DNA of 30,420 bases, taken from NCBI GenBank assembly GCA_002457475.1, contig NTJK01000003.1, positions 1 through 30,420 of the forward strand, in the 5' to 3' direction. The stretch is from Pelagibacterales bacterium MED-G43. Its GTDB lineage: Bacteria > Pseudomonadota > Alphaproteobacteria > Pelagibacterales > Pelagibacteraceae. The notes under the pieces were generated by a model, which was not told the origin of the DNA, did not search any database, and saw only the letters and a list, made by a program, of their open reading frames with translations. Both the position numbers and the translations under genes were made by a program. Below are positions 17,633-24,949 of the stretch, in pieces; the first letter of the stretch is position 1; every line of letters starts with the position of its first letter.

Positions 17633-18441
17633 AACTAATCGATTGCTTTATGTACTTTGATGAAGATGTGGTCTTAGATATAAGACTGAATACACTTTAT
17701 GAAAAAGTCGATAAATTTATAATAGTGGAAGCAACGAAAAATCACGCTGGTCAAGACAAGAAATTGAATTTTAAAATTGAAAACTTCCCAAAATTTAAAG
17801 ATAAAATCAATTATATCGTAGTAAACGATATGCCTAAGAATGTTAAATCCCCAAAAAAAGGTTGGCATGAAAATCATGTCAGAGATCAGTTTCAAAGGAA
17901 TGCAATAGAGAGAGGTTATAATAAATATAGTGAAGATGATTTAATAATGATTTCTGATATTGATGAAATTCCTAATCCAAAAAAAATTGAAGAATTCAAT
18001 ATTAAAAACAAATTCGCCTGCTTTTTGCAAAAAAATTTTCAATCAAAAATTAATTTACAAAATGTGAGCGATGGTGAATGGCCTGGAACTAAGATATGTC
18101 AGAAAAAAAATTTAAAATCTCCTCAATGGTTAAGAGATATTAAAATTAAAAAAAAACCTTTCTGGAAAGTATTCAATAATAAAATTCAAGTTATTAATAA
18201 TGGTGGTTGGCATTTTAGTTTTTTAAAAGATCCAGAGTCTATAAGAAATAAAATTAAATCATATTCACATCAAGAATATAACACTGAAGAATTTACTGAT
18301 ACTAATTTAATAAAGAAAAAAATCTCTCAAGGAGAAGATTTGTTTCAGCGAAATATTAAATATAAAAAAATTACAATAGATAATACTTTTCCCGAGTATA
18401 TAATTAAAAATAAGGAAAAGTTTAAAGATTGGATTGTTTAG
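17629..18441 (+). CDS. Family 17 glycosyltransferase (MGAT3-like)
   Basis: A 270-residue cytoplasmic-type glycosyltransferase resembling family GT17, whose founding member is the animal beta-1,4-N-acetylglucosaminyltransferase III. The N-terminus MKLIDCFMYFDEDVVLDIRL is characteristic, followed by KFIIVEATKNHAG (29-41). HENHVRDQFQRNAI (80-93) comes before the acidic D-x-D motif ISDIDEIP (108-115, Asp110 and Asp112). GGWHFSFL (192-199) is the conserved C-terminal segment. Bacterial members usually sit in polysaccharide or lipopolysaccharide loci. Here the gene closes the ABC-2 exporter operon, overlaps the oxygenase by ATGA, and ends 3 nt before the CCA end of a tRNA gene on the other strand. 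The donor and acceptor sugars are unknown. Confidence 0.8.
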   Translation: MKLIDCFMYFDEDVVLDIRLNTLYEKVDKFIIVEATKNHAGQDKKLNFKIENFPKFKDKINYIVVNDMPKNVKSPKKGWHENHVRDQFQRNAIERGYNKYSEDDLIMISDIDEIPNPKKIEEFNIKNKFACFLQKNFQSKINLQNVSDGEWPGTKICQKKNLKSPQWLRDIKIKKKPFWKVFNNKIQVINNGGWHFSFLKDPESIRNKIKSYSHQEYNTEEFTDTNLIKKKISQGEDLFQRNIKYKKITIDNTFPEYIIKNKEKFKDWIV

Positions 18442-18444
18442 TTA

Positions 18445-18522
18445 TGGTGCGCCGGATAGGAGTCGAACCCATAACCTCCGGAGCCGAAATCCGGCGCTCT
18501 ATCCAGTTGAAGCTACCGGCGC
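18445..18522 (-). tRNA. tRNA-Arg, anticodon UCG
   Basis: The reverse complement folds as a complete cloverleaf with CCA encoded. The acceptor is GCGCCGG/CCGGCGC with discriminator A, the D stem GCTT/GAGC, the anticodon stem CCGGA/TCCGG with loop TTTCGGC (anticodon TCG at 18487-18485), a 5-nt variable loop, and the T arm ATGGG/CCTAT with loop TTCGACT. Anticodon UCG reads CGA and, depending on wobble modification, other CGN codons. It lies between two plus-strand genes and is therefore antisense to any read-through from the upstream operon. Confidence 0.96.
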
Positions 18523-18546
18523 AATATGGATAATTTAAATTAATTT

Positions 18547-19527
18547 ATGGATAATACAATTAAATTTTCTGTAAACTCTAAAAACAGTGGAAAAAGATTA
18601 GATATTTTTTTATCAGAAAACATAAATCAATTCACTAGATCATTTTTAAAAAAATTAATTGAAGAAAGACAAGTTAAGCTAAATAATAAAATCACCTTAT
18701 CACCATCAACTAAGGTAAAGTATAAAGATCAAATTACAGCCAATCTTGTTGAAAAAAATACAAAAGATATTATTCCAAAAAAGTTAGATTTAGACATTAT
18801 TTTTGAGGACAAAAGCATTTTAGTTATTAATAAACCAAAAGGTATGGTTGTTCATCCAGGTGCTGGTAATTACGAAAATACTCTAGTAAATGCACTAATG
18901 TATAAATATAAAAAAAATTTATCTGATTTAAATGGAGCGCTTAGACCAGGAATAGTACATAGAATTGACAAAGAAACCAGCGGTTTGCTAGTAATCGCAA
19001 AAAACAATTTAGCACATGCAAATTTAGGAGATCAATTCAGTAAGCATACTATAGAGAGAAAATATCTTTGTCTTGCATGGGGGGTGATAAGACCTCTTAA
19101 TGGAAAGATAAATACTTTAATTGCAAGAGACAAAAAGAATCGACAATTGATGACAGTAAGCGAAATAAACGGAAAAAAAGCAATTACAAATTATAAAACG
19201 ATTAAAGTTTTTAATATAAAGGATATTCCCAAAATAAGTTTAATTGAATGTAAATTAGAAACTGGAAGAACACATCAAATTCGTGTTCACTTAAAATATA
19301 AAGGCACTTCTCTGCTAGGAGATAAACAATATGGGAAAAAAAAATTTAAGTTTAAAAAAATTAATGATGAATTTTTCACCAAATTAAATAAATTATCCGG
19401 TCAGGCTTTACATGCTAAAACATTAGTATTTAATCATCCGGATACAAAAAAAAGGATGATTTTTGACTCAAATTTACCAGATGGATTTAAAAAGATATTG
19501 AGTTTGCTTGAAAATTTAAGCAGTTGA
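18547..19527 (+). CDS. rluD: 23S rRNA pseudouridine synthase, RluA family (RluD-like)
   Basis: This enzyme isomerises uridines in 23S rRNA; RluD makes the pseudouridines of helix 69 (1911, 1915 and 1917 in E. coli numbering). Residues about 15-75 form an S4 RNA-binding domain (SGKRLDIFLSENI, FLKKLIEERQVKLNNK). The catalytic domain has INKPKGMVVHPGAG (95-108) and the active-site motif HRIDKETSGLLVIAK with Asp141, close to Asp139 of E. coli RluD. LETGRTHQIRVHL is the conserved substrate-binding segment. At 326 residues with an S4 domain it fits RluD better than RluA or RluC, but RluC cannot be fully ruled out. It lies 24 nt beyond the 5' end of the opposing tRNA-Arg. Confidence 0.9.
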   Translation: MDNTIKFSVNSKNSGKRLDIFLSENINQFTRSFLKKLIEERQVKLNNKITLSPSTKVKYKDQITANLVEKNTKDIIPKKLDLDIIFEDKSILVINKPKGMVVHPGAGNYENTLVNALMYKYKKNLSDLNGALRPGIVHRIDKETSGLLVIAKNNLAHANLGDQFSKHTIERKYLCLAWGVIRPLNGKINTLIARDKKNRQLMTVSEINGKKAITNYKTIKVFNIKDIPKISLIECKLETGRTHQIRVHLKYKGTSLLGDKQYGKKKFKFKKINDEFFTKLNKLSGQALHAKTLVFNHPDTKKRMIFDSNLPDGFKKILSLLENLSS

Positions 19528-19551
19528 AATAATTAATTTCATATATAAATA
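19524..19551 (+). promoter_or_regulatory. Possible rpoH promoter overlapping the rluD stop
   Basis: TTGAAA at 19524-19529 could serve as a -35 element. TATAAA at 19544-19549 (14-nt spacer) or TAAATA at 19546-19551 (16-nt spacer) could be the -10. Transcription would then start almost at the rpoH ATG (19559), giving a nearly leaderless message. The same place contains the palindrome TGAAAT-AATTA-ATTTCA (19525-19541). The case is weak because such AT-rich matches arise easily here. Confidence 0.3.
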
Positions 19552-19558
19552 AATAATT

Positions 19559-20455
19559 ATGAGTAAAAAAAATCAAATTAGTAATTTTCCAGTTCCATCT
19601 GTTGGTGGTTTATCAATTTATTTAGCCCAGATCAAAAAATTTCCAATGCTAGATGCTGAAGAAGAATATATGTTAGCAAAGAACTGGAGAGAAAATGGAA
19701 ACTTGAAAGCAGCTCATAAATTAGTTACTAGTCATTTGAGACTGGTTGCCAAAATTGCAATGGGATATCGTGGCTACGGTTTACCTGTGAACGAATTAAT
19801 TTCTGAGGGAAACCTAGGCTTGATGCAAGCTGTAAAAAAATTTGACCCTGATAAAGGTTTTAGACTTGCTACCTACGCAATGTGGTGGATCAAAGCATCT
19901 ATACAAGAATATGTATTAAGATCATGGAGCTTAGTAAAAATGGGAACCACCACAGCTCAAAAGAAACTTTTTTTTAATTTAAAAAAACTAAAAAATCAAA
20001 TTGCGCCTGGACAAGAAGGAGATCTTAAAGATGATCAAGTTAATGAAATATCGAAAAAATTAGATGTTGAGTCTCATGAAGTTGTAAATATGAACAGAAG
20101 AATGATGGGTCAAGAAAAATCTCTAAATGATCCTATTAAAAGTGGTGAGACTGATGAATGGCAAGATTGGTTAGTTGATGACAGTTTAGATCAAGAATTA
20201 ATTATTTCTCAAAAACAAGAGTACGATGATAAAAAGGAATTATTAAATAATGCAATGAAAATTTTAAATGATAGAGAAAAAGAAATTATCGTTGCTAGAA
20301 GACTTTCAGAAGAACCCAAAACACTGGAAGAATTAAGTAAAAAATATAAAATAAGTCGAGAAAGAATTAGACAAATTGAAACAAAAGCTTTTGAAAAATT
20401 ACAAAAATCAATGATTAATGCAAGTAAGTCAAAAAATTTACTACCTACTAATTAA
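19559..20455 (+). CDS. rpoH: RNA polymerase sigma factor, heat-shock type (sigma-32)
   Basis: An alternative sigma factor that directs RNA polymerase to heat-shock and protein-quality-control promoters. The 298 residues contain region 1.2 ([21 protein letters not shown], split as [12 protein letters not shown] and FPMLDAEEE), region 2 ([20 protein letters not shown] and [20 protein letters not shown]), and region 4 with the DNA-binding helix-turn-helix at about 255-285 ([19 protein letters not shown]). The RpoH box [10 protein letters not shown] (134-143), just after [11 protein letters not shown], separates it from RpoD and other sigma-70 proteins. A likely target, ftsH, is encoded on the opposite strand about 6 kb away. 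The stop overlaps that of purA in a TTAA. Confidence 0.96.
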   Translation: MSKKNQISNFPVPSVGGLSIYLAQIKKFPMLDAEEEYMLAKNWRENGNLKAAHKLVTSHLRLVAKIAMGYRGYGLPVNELISEGNLGLMQAVKKFDPDKGFRLATYAMWWIKASIQEYVLRSWSLVKMGTTTAQKKLFFNLKKLKNQIAPGQEGDLKDDQVNEISKKLDVESHEVVNMNRRMMGQEKSLNDPIKSGETDEWQDWLVDDSLDQELIISQKQEYDDKKELLNNAMKILNDREKEIIVARRLSEEPKTLEELSKKYKISRERIRQIETKAFEKLQKSMINASKSKNLLPTN

Positions 20456-21744
20456 TTATTGAAAGGATCCTCCACTAGAATTGTGTCATCTCTCTCAGGA
20501 CTTGTAGAAATACTAGATATTCTAGCCCCAATGAAATCCTCTAGAGCATGAATATATCGCTTAGCATTATCTGGTAAGTCTTTTAAGTTTCTGATCCCTT
20601 CTGTTTTAGATTTCCACCCAGGAAATGTTTTATAAATTGGTTTTATGTTAAATTGATCTTCAGAGGCTGCGGGTAAATAACTTAATTTTTTTCCATTTAG
20701 TTCATATTCGATACACATTTTAACTTCATCTAATTCATCTAATACATCCAATTTAGTTAAAGCTATTCCGTTTATTCCGGATAATTTTATTGTTTGTCTA
20801 ACTAGAACGCCATCAAACCAACCACATCTTCTTTTTCTAGCAGTAACAGTTCCGAATTCCTTTCCTCTTCTTCCTAGATTTTCTCCTATATCGTTCTTTA
20901 ATTCTGTAGGAAAAGGTCCGCTTCCCACTCGGGTAGTATAAGCTTTGGTAATACCTAGCACATAATTAATTTTATCTGGACCCGATCCTGATCCAGTCGC
21001 TGCCATGGCTGGGACTGTGTTTGATGATGTAACAAAAGGATAAGTTCCATGATCTACGTCTAAAAGGATACCTTGTGCTCCTTCAAATAAAATTTTTTTT
21101 CTATCTTTGTTGAGTTGATCTAATTTTAGCCAAACAGGTTGAGCAAATTTAAGAATTTCAGGAGCTATTTTTAACAATTCTTTTTTTAATTCATTTTTTT
21201 CAAAAATTTTCTTATTTAATCCTTTTCTTATTGCATTATGGTGTTGTAATACATTTTCTAATCTATTGTCTAAGTTACTTTCAGATCTTAAATCCATAAC
21301 TCTAATTGACCTTCTGCCAACTTTATCTTCATAACAAGGTCCAATTCCTCTTCTAGTAGTTCCGATTTTTCCTTTTCCAGCAGCGTCTTCTCTAATTTCA
21401 TCCATCTCTTGATGAAAAGGAAGGATGAGTGATGCAGACTCTGAGATCATAAAATTTTCTGGAGTTACATCAACACCTTGTTTTTTAATTTCTTCTATTT
21501 CACTTAAAAGTGCCCACGGGTCAATAACGACGCCGTTTCCTAGGATAGAAATTTTTCCTTTTCTAACGATCCCTGAAGGTAATAATCTAAGTTTAAATAT
21601 TTTTTTATCTATAACTAGAGTATGACCAGCGTTATGACCACCTTGAAACCTAACCACTACATCAGCTTCACTTGAAAGCCAATCAACTATTTTTCCCTTT
21701 CCCTCGTCTCCCCACTGTGAACCTACTACTACTACATTTTTCAT
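20452..21744 (-). CDS. purA: Adenylosuccinate synthetase
   Basis: It joins IMP and aspartate with GTP to make adenylosuccinate, the committed step to AMP. At 430 residues it is normal. [17 protein letters not shown] (8-24) is the GTP-binding P-loop with the catalytic Asp13. [12 protein letters not shown] (33-44) contains the catalytic histidine. [38 protein letters not shown] (split as [15 protein letters not shown] and TYPFVTSSN) and [10 protein letters not shown] are further signatures. Its ATG at 21744 overlaps the thiD stop (TAATG). It ends the minus-strand run that begins with the tol genes. Confidence 0.98.
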   Translation of the reverse strand: MKNVVVVGSQWGDEGKGKIVDWLSSEADVVVRFQGGHNAGHTLVIDKKIFKLRLLPSGIVRKGKISILGNGVVIDPWALLSEIEEIKKQGVDVTPENFMISESASLILPFHQEMDEIREDAAGKGKIGTTRRGIGPCYEDKVGRRSIRVMDLRSESNLDNRLENVLQHHNAIRKGLNKKIFEKNELKKELLKIAPEILKFAQPVWLKLDQLNKDRKKILFEGAQGILLDVDHGTYPFVTSSNTVPAMAATGSGSGPDKINYVLGITKAYTTRVGSGPFPTELKNDIGENLGRRGKEFGTVTARKRRCGWFDGVLVRQTIKLSGINGIALTKLDVLDELDEVKMCIEYELNGKKLSYLPAASEDQFNIKPIYKTFPGWKSKTEGIRNLKDLPDNAKRYIHALEDFIGARISSISTSPERDDTILVEDPFNN

Positions 21745-22556
21745 TATTTAAACTCTCTATTTATAGTAAATGAATTTAAGTGATTGATTGGACCGTTTCC
21801 TTTTCCTAAATTTAGATTTGATTTAATTGCCTGATTAACATATTTAATTCCAAGCTCACAAGATTTAATAAGATCTTTTCCACATGATAAATATGTTGCT
21901 ATTGCAGAGGATAATGAACATCCAGTGCCATGAGTATTTCTCGACTTATACTTCTTGCTTCGAAATATCTTAATAATTTTTTTATTTAATAAAATATCAT
22001 TCATTTGTTTTGACTTTAAGTGCCCACCTTTGATTAAAACATTTTTAGCACCTAAACTAATTAAGATTTTTCCTGCTTTTATCATATCTTTTGTAGAATT
22101 AATTTTTGTTTTAGTTAATATTTCTGCCTCGGGAATATTAGGTGTAATTAAAAAAATATTTTTGATAAAGTTATTCTTTATATAAATAATTGCTAAATTA
22201 TCTATAAGTTTTGCACCTCCTTTAGCGACCATGACAGGGTCTAAAACAACTTTTTTTATTTTAATCTTATTTAAAGATTTTCTTACAGCTTGAATAACAT
22301 GCTTTGAATGTAACATTCCAATTTTTACTGCATTTGGTCTGATGTCTTTGACTGTAAAATCTATTTGATTAGAAATTTCTTTTGGTTTTATTGGCACTAT
22401 TGATTTAACACCTTTAGTATTTTGTGCAGTCACAGCGGTAATAGCGGTCATAGCGTAACTTCCTAGTGATGTAACAGTTTTAATGTCTGCTTGAATACCA
22501 GCTCCACCTGAAGAGTCTGATCCAGCAATAATAAGAACTTTAGATTTAGGTTGCAT
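21744..22556 (-). CDS. thiD: Hydroxymethylpyrimidine / phosphomethylpyrimidine kinase
   Basis: A ribokinase-fold kinase that phosphorylates 4-amino-5-hydroxymethyl-2-methylpyrimidine (HMP) and then HMP phosphate for thiamine synthesis. The 270-residue protein has the N-terminal [19 protein letters not shown] (9-27), which binds the pyrimidine, [11 protein letters not shown] in the middle, LIKGGHL, and the anion-hole and catalytic segment [17 protein letters not shown] near 208-224. It follows glmM by 3 nt and runs into purA with a 1-nt overlap. No other thiamine gene is in the window; SAR11 members are known to lack thiC and to import the HMP precursor, which gives this kinase an obvious salvage role if the organism belongs there. 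Confidence 0.95.
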   Translation of the reverse strand: MQPKSKVLIIAGSDSSGGAGIQADIKTVTSLGSYAMTAITAVTAQNTKGVKSIVPIKPKEISNQIDFTVKDIRPNAVKIGMLHSKHVIQAVRKSLNKIKIKKVVLDPVMVAKGGAKLIDNLAIIYIKNNFIKNIFLITPNIPEAEILTKTKINSTKDMIKAGKILISLGAKNVLIKGGHLKSKQMNDILLNKKIIKIFRSKKYKSRNTHGTGCSLSSAIATYLSCGKDLIKSCELGIKYVNQAIKSNLNLGKGNGPINHLNSFTINREFK

Positions 22557-22559
22557 ATT

Positions 22560-23891
22560 TTAATGAATTGTTTTTTTTATAATATTTATACACTTATTCA
22601 TTAAAGAAACGTTAAATGACTCACACATTATTCGTACTTTTGATTCTGTGCCTGAAGGTCTTACTAGTAATCTACCATTATGTTTTATTAATGCGTTGGC
22701 TTTTTTAATAGCTTTTTTGCATTTAATTGAATTGATAATTTTTTTATCTGTTACTTTGATATTTATAAGTTTTTGAGGAACGGATTTATAAACCTGGAAT
22801 ATTTCACTAGCTAATTTACCTTTTCTTAATGCAAATAATATTTCAAGAGCAACTAACAAACCGTCGCCTGTAGTAGCAAATTTACCTAAAATTATATGAC
22901 CAGACTGTTCTCCGCCTAAATTGTAATTATATTTTTTCATCATTTCTTTAACATATCTGTCACCAACTTTTGACCTCTTAAAGTTGATCTTTTCACTTAG
23001 AAAAAACTTTTCTAATCCATAATTAGACATTAGGGTTCCGATAACTCCACCTTTTAAAATTTTTTTTCTTTTCCATCTTTTAGCAATCATTGCTACAATC
23101 TGGTCACCATCTATTATTTGTGCTTTCTCATCACACATAATTACTCTATCTGCATCTCCATCAAGAGCAATGCCAAGGTCTGCCTTAAATTTTTTTACAT
23201 ATCTTTTTAAAATATCTGGAAATGTTGATCCACAATTATAATTAATATTTAGACCATTTGGATTTACTCCAATCAAAAATACTTTTGCACCTAGATCGGA
23301 AAGTATTTTTGGAGCAGATTTATACCCAGCTCCATTTGCACAGTCTAAAACTATACGTACACCTTTAAGACTAAAATTATTAGGAAAATTATTTTTTAAT
23401 ATTTTAATATATTTGTCATTTCCGTCTTCTAATCTTTTTACTCTACCTAATGATTTTGGATCAGATAAATGATTTATAGTTTTAGTATCTATTAAATTTT
23501 CAATTTTTTTTTCAATTTTATCCGATAATTTCATTCCGTCTGGACCAAACAATTTTAACCCATTGTCGTGAAAAGGGTTATGAGATGCAGTAATCATTAT
23601 TCCAAGGTTAGCTTTCATTTTTTTAGTAAGCATAGCCAATCCATTTGTGGGTAATGGTCCTAATGTAAATATATGCATTCCAGCTGAAGCTAATCCTGAT
23701 ACTAAAGCAGGTTCAAGGGTATATCCAGACAATCGTGTGTCTTTTGCAATAATTGCAACTTGTTTCCTTTTTTTTAAGTTTTTAAAATAGGTTCCTGCTG
23801 CTAATCCAAATTTAAAAAATTTTTCTCCGTTAATATTTCCCATATTAACTGTGCCTCTTATTCCGTCAGTGCCAAAATATTTTTTTTTCAT
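22560..23891 (-). CDS. glmM: Phosphoglucosamine mutase
   Basis: It converts glucosamine-6-phosphate to glucosamine-1-phosphate on the way to UDP-GlcNAc for peptidoglycan and lipopolysaccharide. The protein is 443 residues, normal for the family. FGTDGIRGTVN (6-16) is the N-terminal signature. The phosphorylated serine is Ser103 in TASHNPFHDNG (101-111). The metal loop is DGDADR (244-249), the sugar-binding loop GGEQSGH, and the phosphate-binding end RPSGTESKVRIM. GlmM rather than phosphomannomutase is supported by these signatures and by the folP-glmM pairing common in proteobacteria. It overlaps folP by ATGA. Confidence 0.96.
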   Translation of the reverse strand: MKKKYFGTDGIRGTVNMGNINGEKFFKFGLAAGTYFKNLKKRKQVAIIAKDTRLSGYTLEPALVSGLASAGMHIFTLGPLPTNGLAMLTKKMKANLGIMITASHNPFHDNGLKLFGPDGMKLSDKIEKKIENLIDTKTINHLSDPKSLGRVKRLEDGNDKYIKILKNNFPNNFSLKGVRIVLDCANGAGYKSAPKILSDLGAKVFLIGVNPNGLNINYNCGSTFPDILKRYVKKFKADLGIALDGDADRVIMCDEKAQIIDGDQIVAMIAKRWKRKKILKGGVIGTLMSNYGLEKFFLSEKINFKRSKVGDRYVKEMMKKYNYNLGGEQSGHIILGKFATTGDGLLVALEILFALRKGKLASEIFQVYKSVPQKLINIKVTDKKIINSIKCKKAIKKANALIKHNGRLLVRPSGTESKVRIMCESFNVSLMNKCINIIKKTIH

Positions 23892-24946
23892 TTTTTTAAT
23901 AAAGCTTCAAATATTAAAATGCCTTGTTTAATTTCTTCCACGTTATGAACTCTAAAAATTTTTACCCCTTGAGATAAAGAAAAAGTTATTGATGCTAAAG
24001 TTCCTCCAATTCTTTCTTTCGTATCATATTTTTCAGAAACTTGACTAATAAATCTTTTTCTAGATGTACCAATTAATATAGGAAAACCTAGTGAATGAAA
24101 TAAAGAAATTTTATTTAATATCATCAAATTATGTTTCAAGTTTTTTCCAAATCCAATTCCAGGATCTAGTATTAATTTTTTGTTGTATTTTTGTTTTTTA
24201 AATTTTTTAATCTCTTTCTCAAAAAAATCATAAATATCTAACAATACATTATTGTATTGAGGTTTGATCTGCATAGTTTGTGGGGTCCCCTGCATATGAT
24301 GAATTATTTTCCATATGTTGTGACCCTTAATGGTATTAAAAGATTTTGGGTCAAATTTAAAACAAGAAACATCGTTAATAATATCCATTTTATGTTTTAA
24401 TGAGAAGTTCATAACTAAAGATTTTCTTGTATCAACTGATAAAAGAGTTTTAGGATATTTGTTTTTAAAATTTTTTAAAACGTGCTTTACTCTTTGAACT
24501 TCTAATTTTTGGGATACAATTTTTGAACCAGGTCTCGTTGATTCACCCCCTACATCAATGATATCTGCCCCGGCTTCGATCATAAATTTAATTCTTTGAG
24601 TTGCTTTTTTTAATGAATTAAATTTACCTCCGTCAGAAAAGCTATCGGGCGTCAAATTTAAAACTCCCATTAGCAAATGATTTTTATTATTTAGAAATTC
24701 TCTTTTTTTAGTTATCTCTTTAATATCTTTATATACTTTTTTTTTAACAGCCTGTGGTAGTTTTTTGATGTCTTTAATATCTACAATTATAGAATTTACT
24801 TTTTTTTTATCTTTTGTAAAAATTTCTACTTGGTTAAATGATATTTTTTTATCACCACATAAAGGCAAAGCAGACCTAGCTTTGACTAATTTTTTTGAGT
24901 TTAAACCATAAAAAAAATTACACGCACGTGTGTAATATTTTTTCAT
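23888..24946 (-). CDS. folP: Dihydropteroate synthase with an N-terminal extension
   Basis: It condenses p-aminobenzoate with hydroxymethyl-dihydropterin diphosphate in folate synthesis and is the sulfonamide target. The catalytic barrel starts near residue 92: LLMGVLNLTPDSFSDGGKF (91-109), then AGADIIDVGGESTRPGS, a VSVDT-like SVDTRKS, IINDVSC, DPGIGFGKNLKHN and GTSRKRFI. The total of 352 residues exceeds the usual 270-280 because about 90 residues precede the barrel. Within them ARSALPLCGDKKISFNQVEIF resembles the extension I recall from other alphaproteobacterial FolP proteins (split here as ARSALPLCGDKK and ISFNQVEIF). The ATG at 24946 lies 3 nt after the ftsH stop. A terminator-like hairpin falls inside codons 4-13. 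Role of the extension is unknown. Confidence 0.95.
   Translation of the reverse strand: MKKYYTRACNFFYGLNSKKLVKARSALPLCGDKKISFNQVEIFTKDKKKVNSIIVDIKDIKKLPQAVKKKVYKDIKEITKKREFLNNKNHLLMGVLNLTPDSFSDGGKFNSLKKATQRIKFMIEAGADIIDVGGESTRPGSKIVSQKLEVQRVKHVLKNFKNKYPKTLLSVDTRKSLVMNFSLKHKMDIINDVSCFKFDPKSFNTIKGHNIWKIIHHMQGTPQTMQIKPQYNNVLLDIYDFFEKEIKKFKKQKYNKKLILDPGIGFGKNLKHNLMILNKISLFHSLGFPILIGTSRKRFISQVSEKYDTKERIGGTLASITFSLSQGVKIFRVHNVEEIKQGILIFEALLKK
24910..24942 (-). terminator. Terminator-like hairpin inside the first codons of folP
   Basis: On the minus strand ATTACAC (24936-24930) and GTGTAAT (24923-24917) form a perfect 7-bp stem with a 6-nt loop, followed at once by eight T residues counted from 24917 to 24910. 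An A tract before the stem could extend pairing with the T tract beyond one mismatch. The plus strand also shows a hairpin followed by a T run, so it could act in both directions. It could attenuate transcription between ftsH and folP. The stem has only two G-C pairs, so chance is possible. Confidence 0.35.
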
Positions 24947-24949
24947 TTT

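Noticed and set aside
17674..17895. Minus-strand frame inside the GT17 gene
   Set aside because: It is antisense to a gene with clear GT17 motifs and has no start signal.
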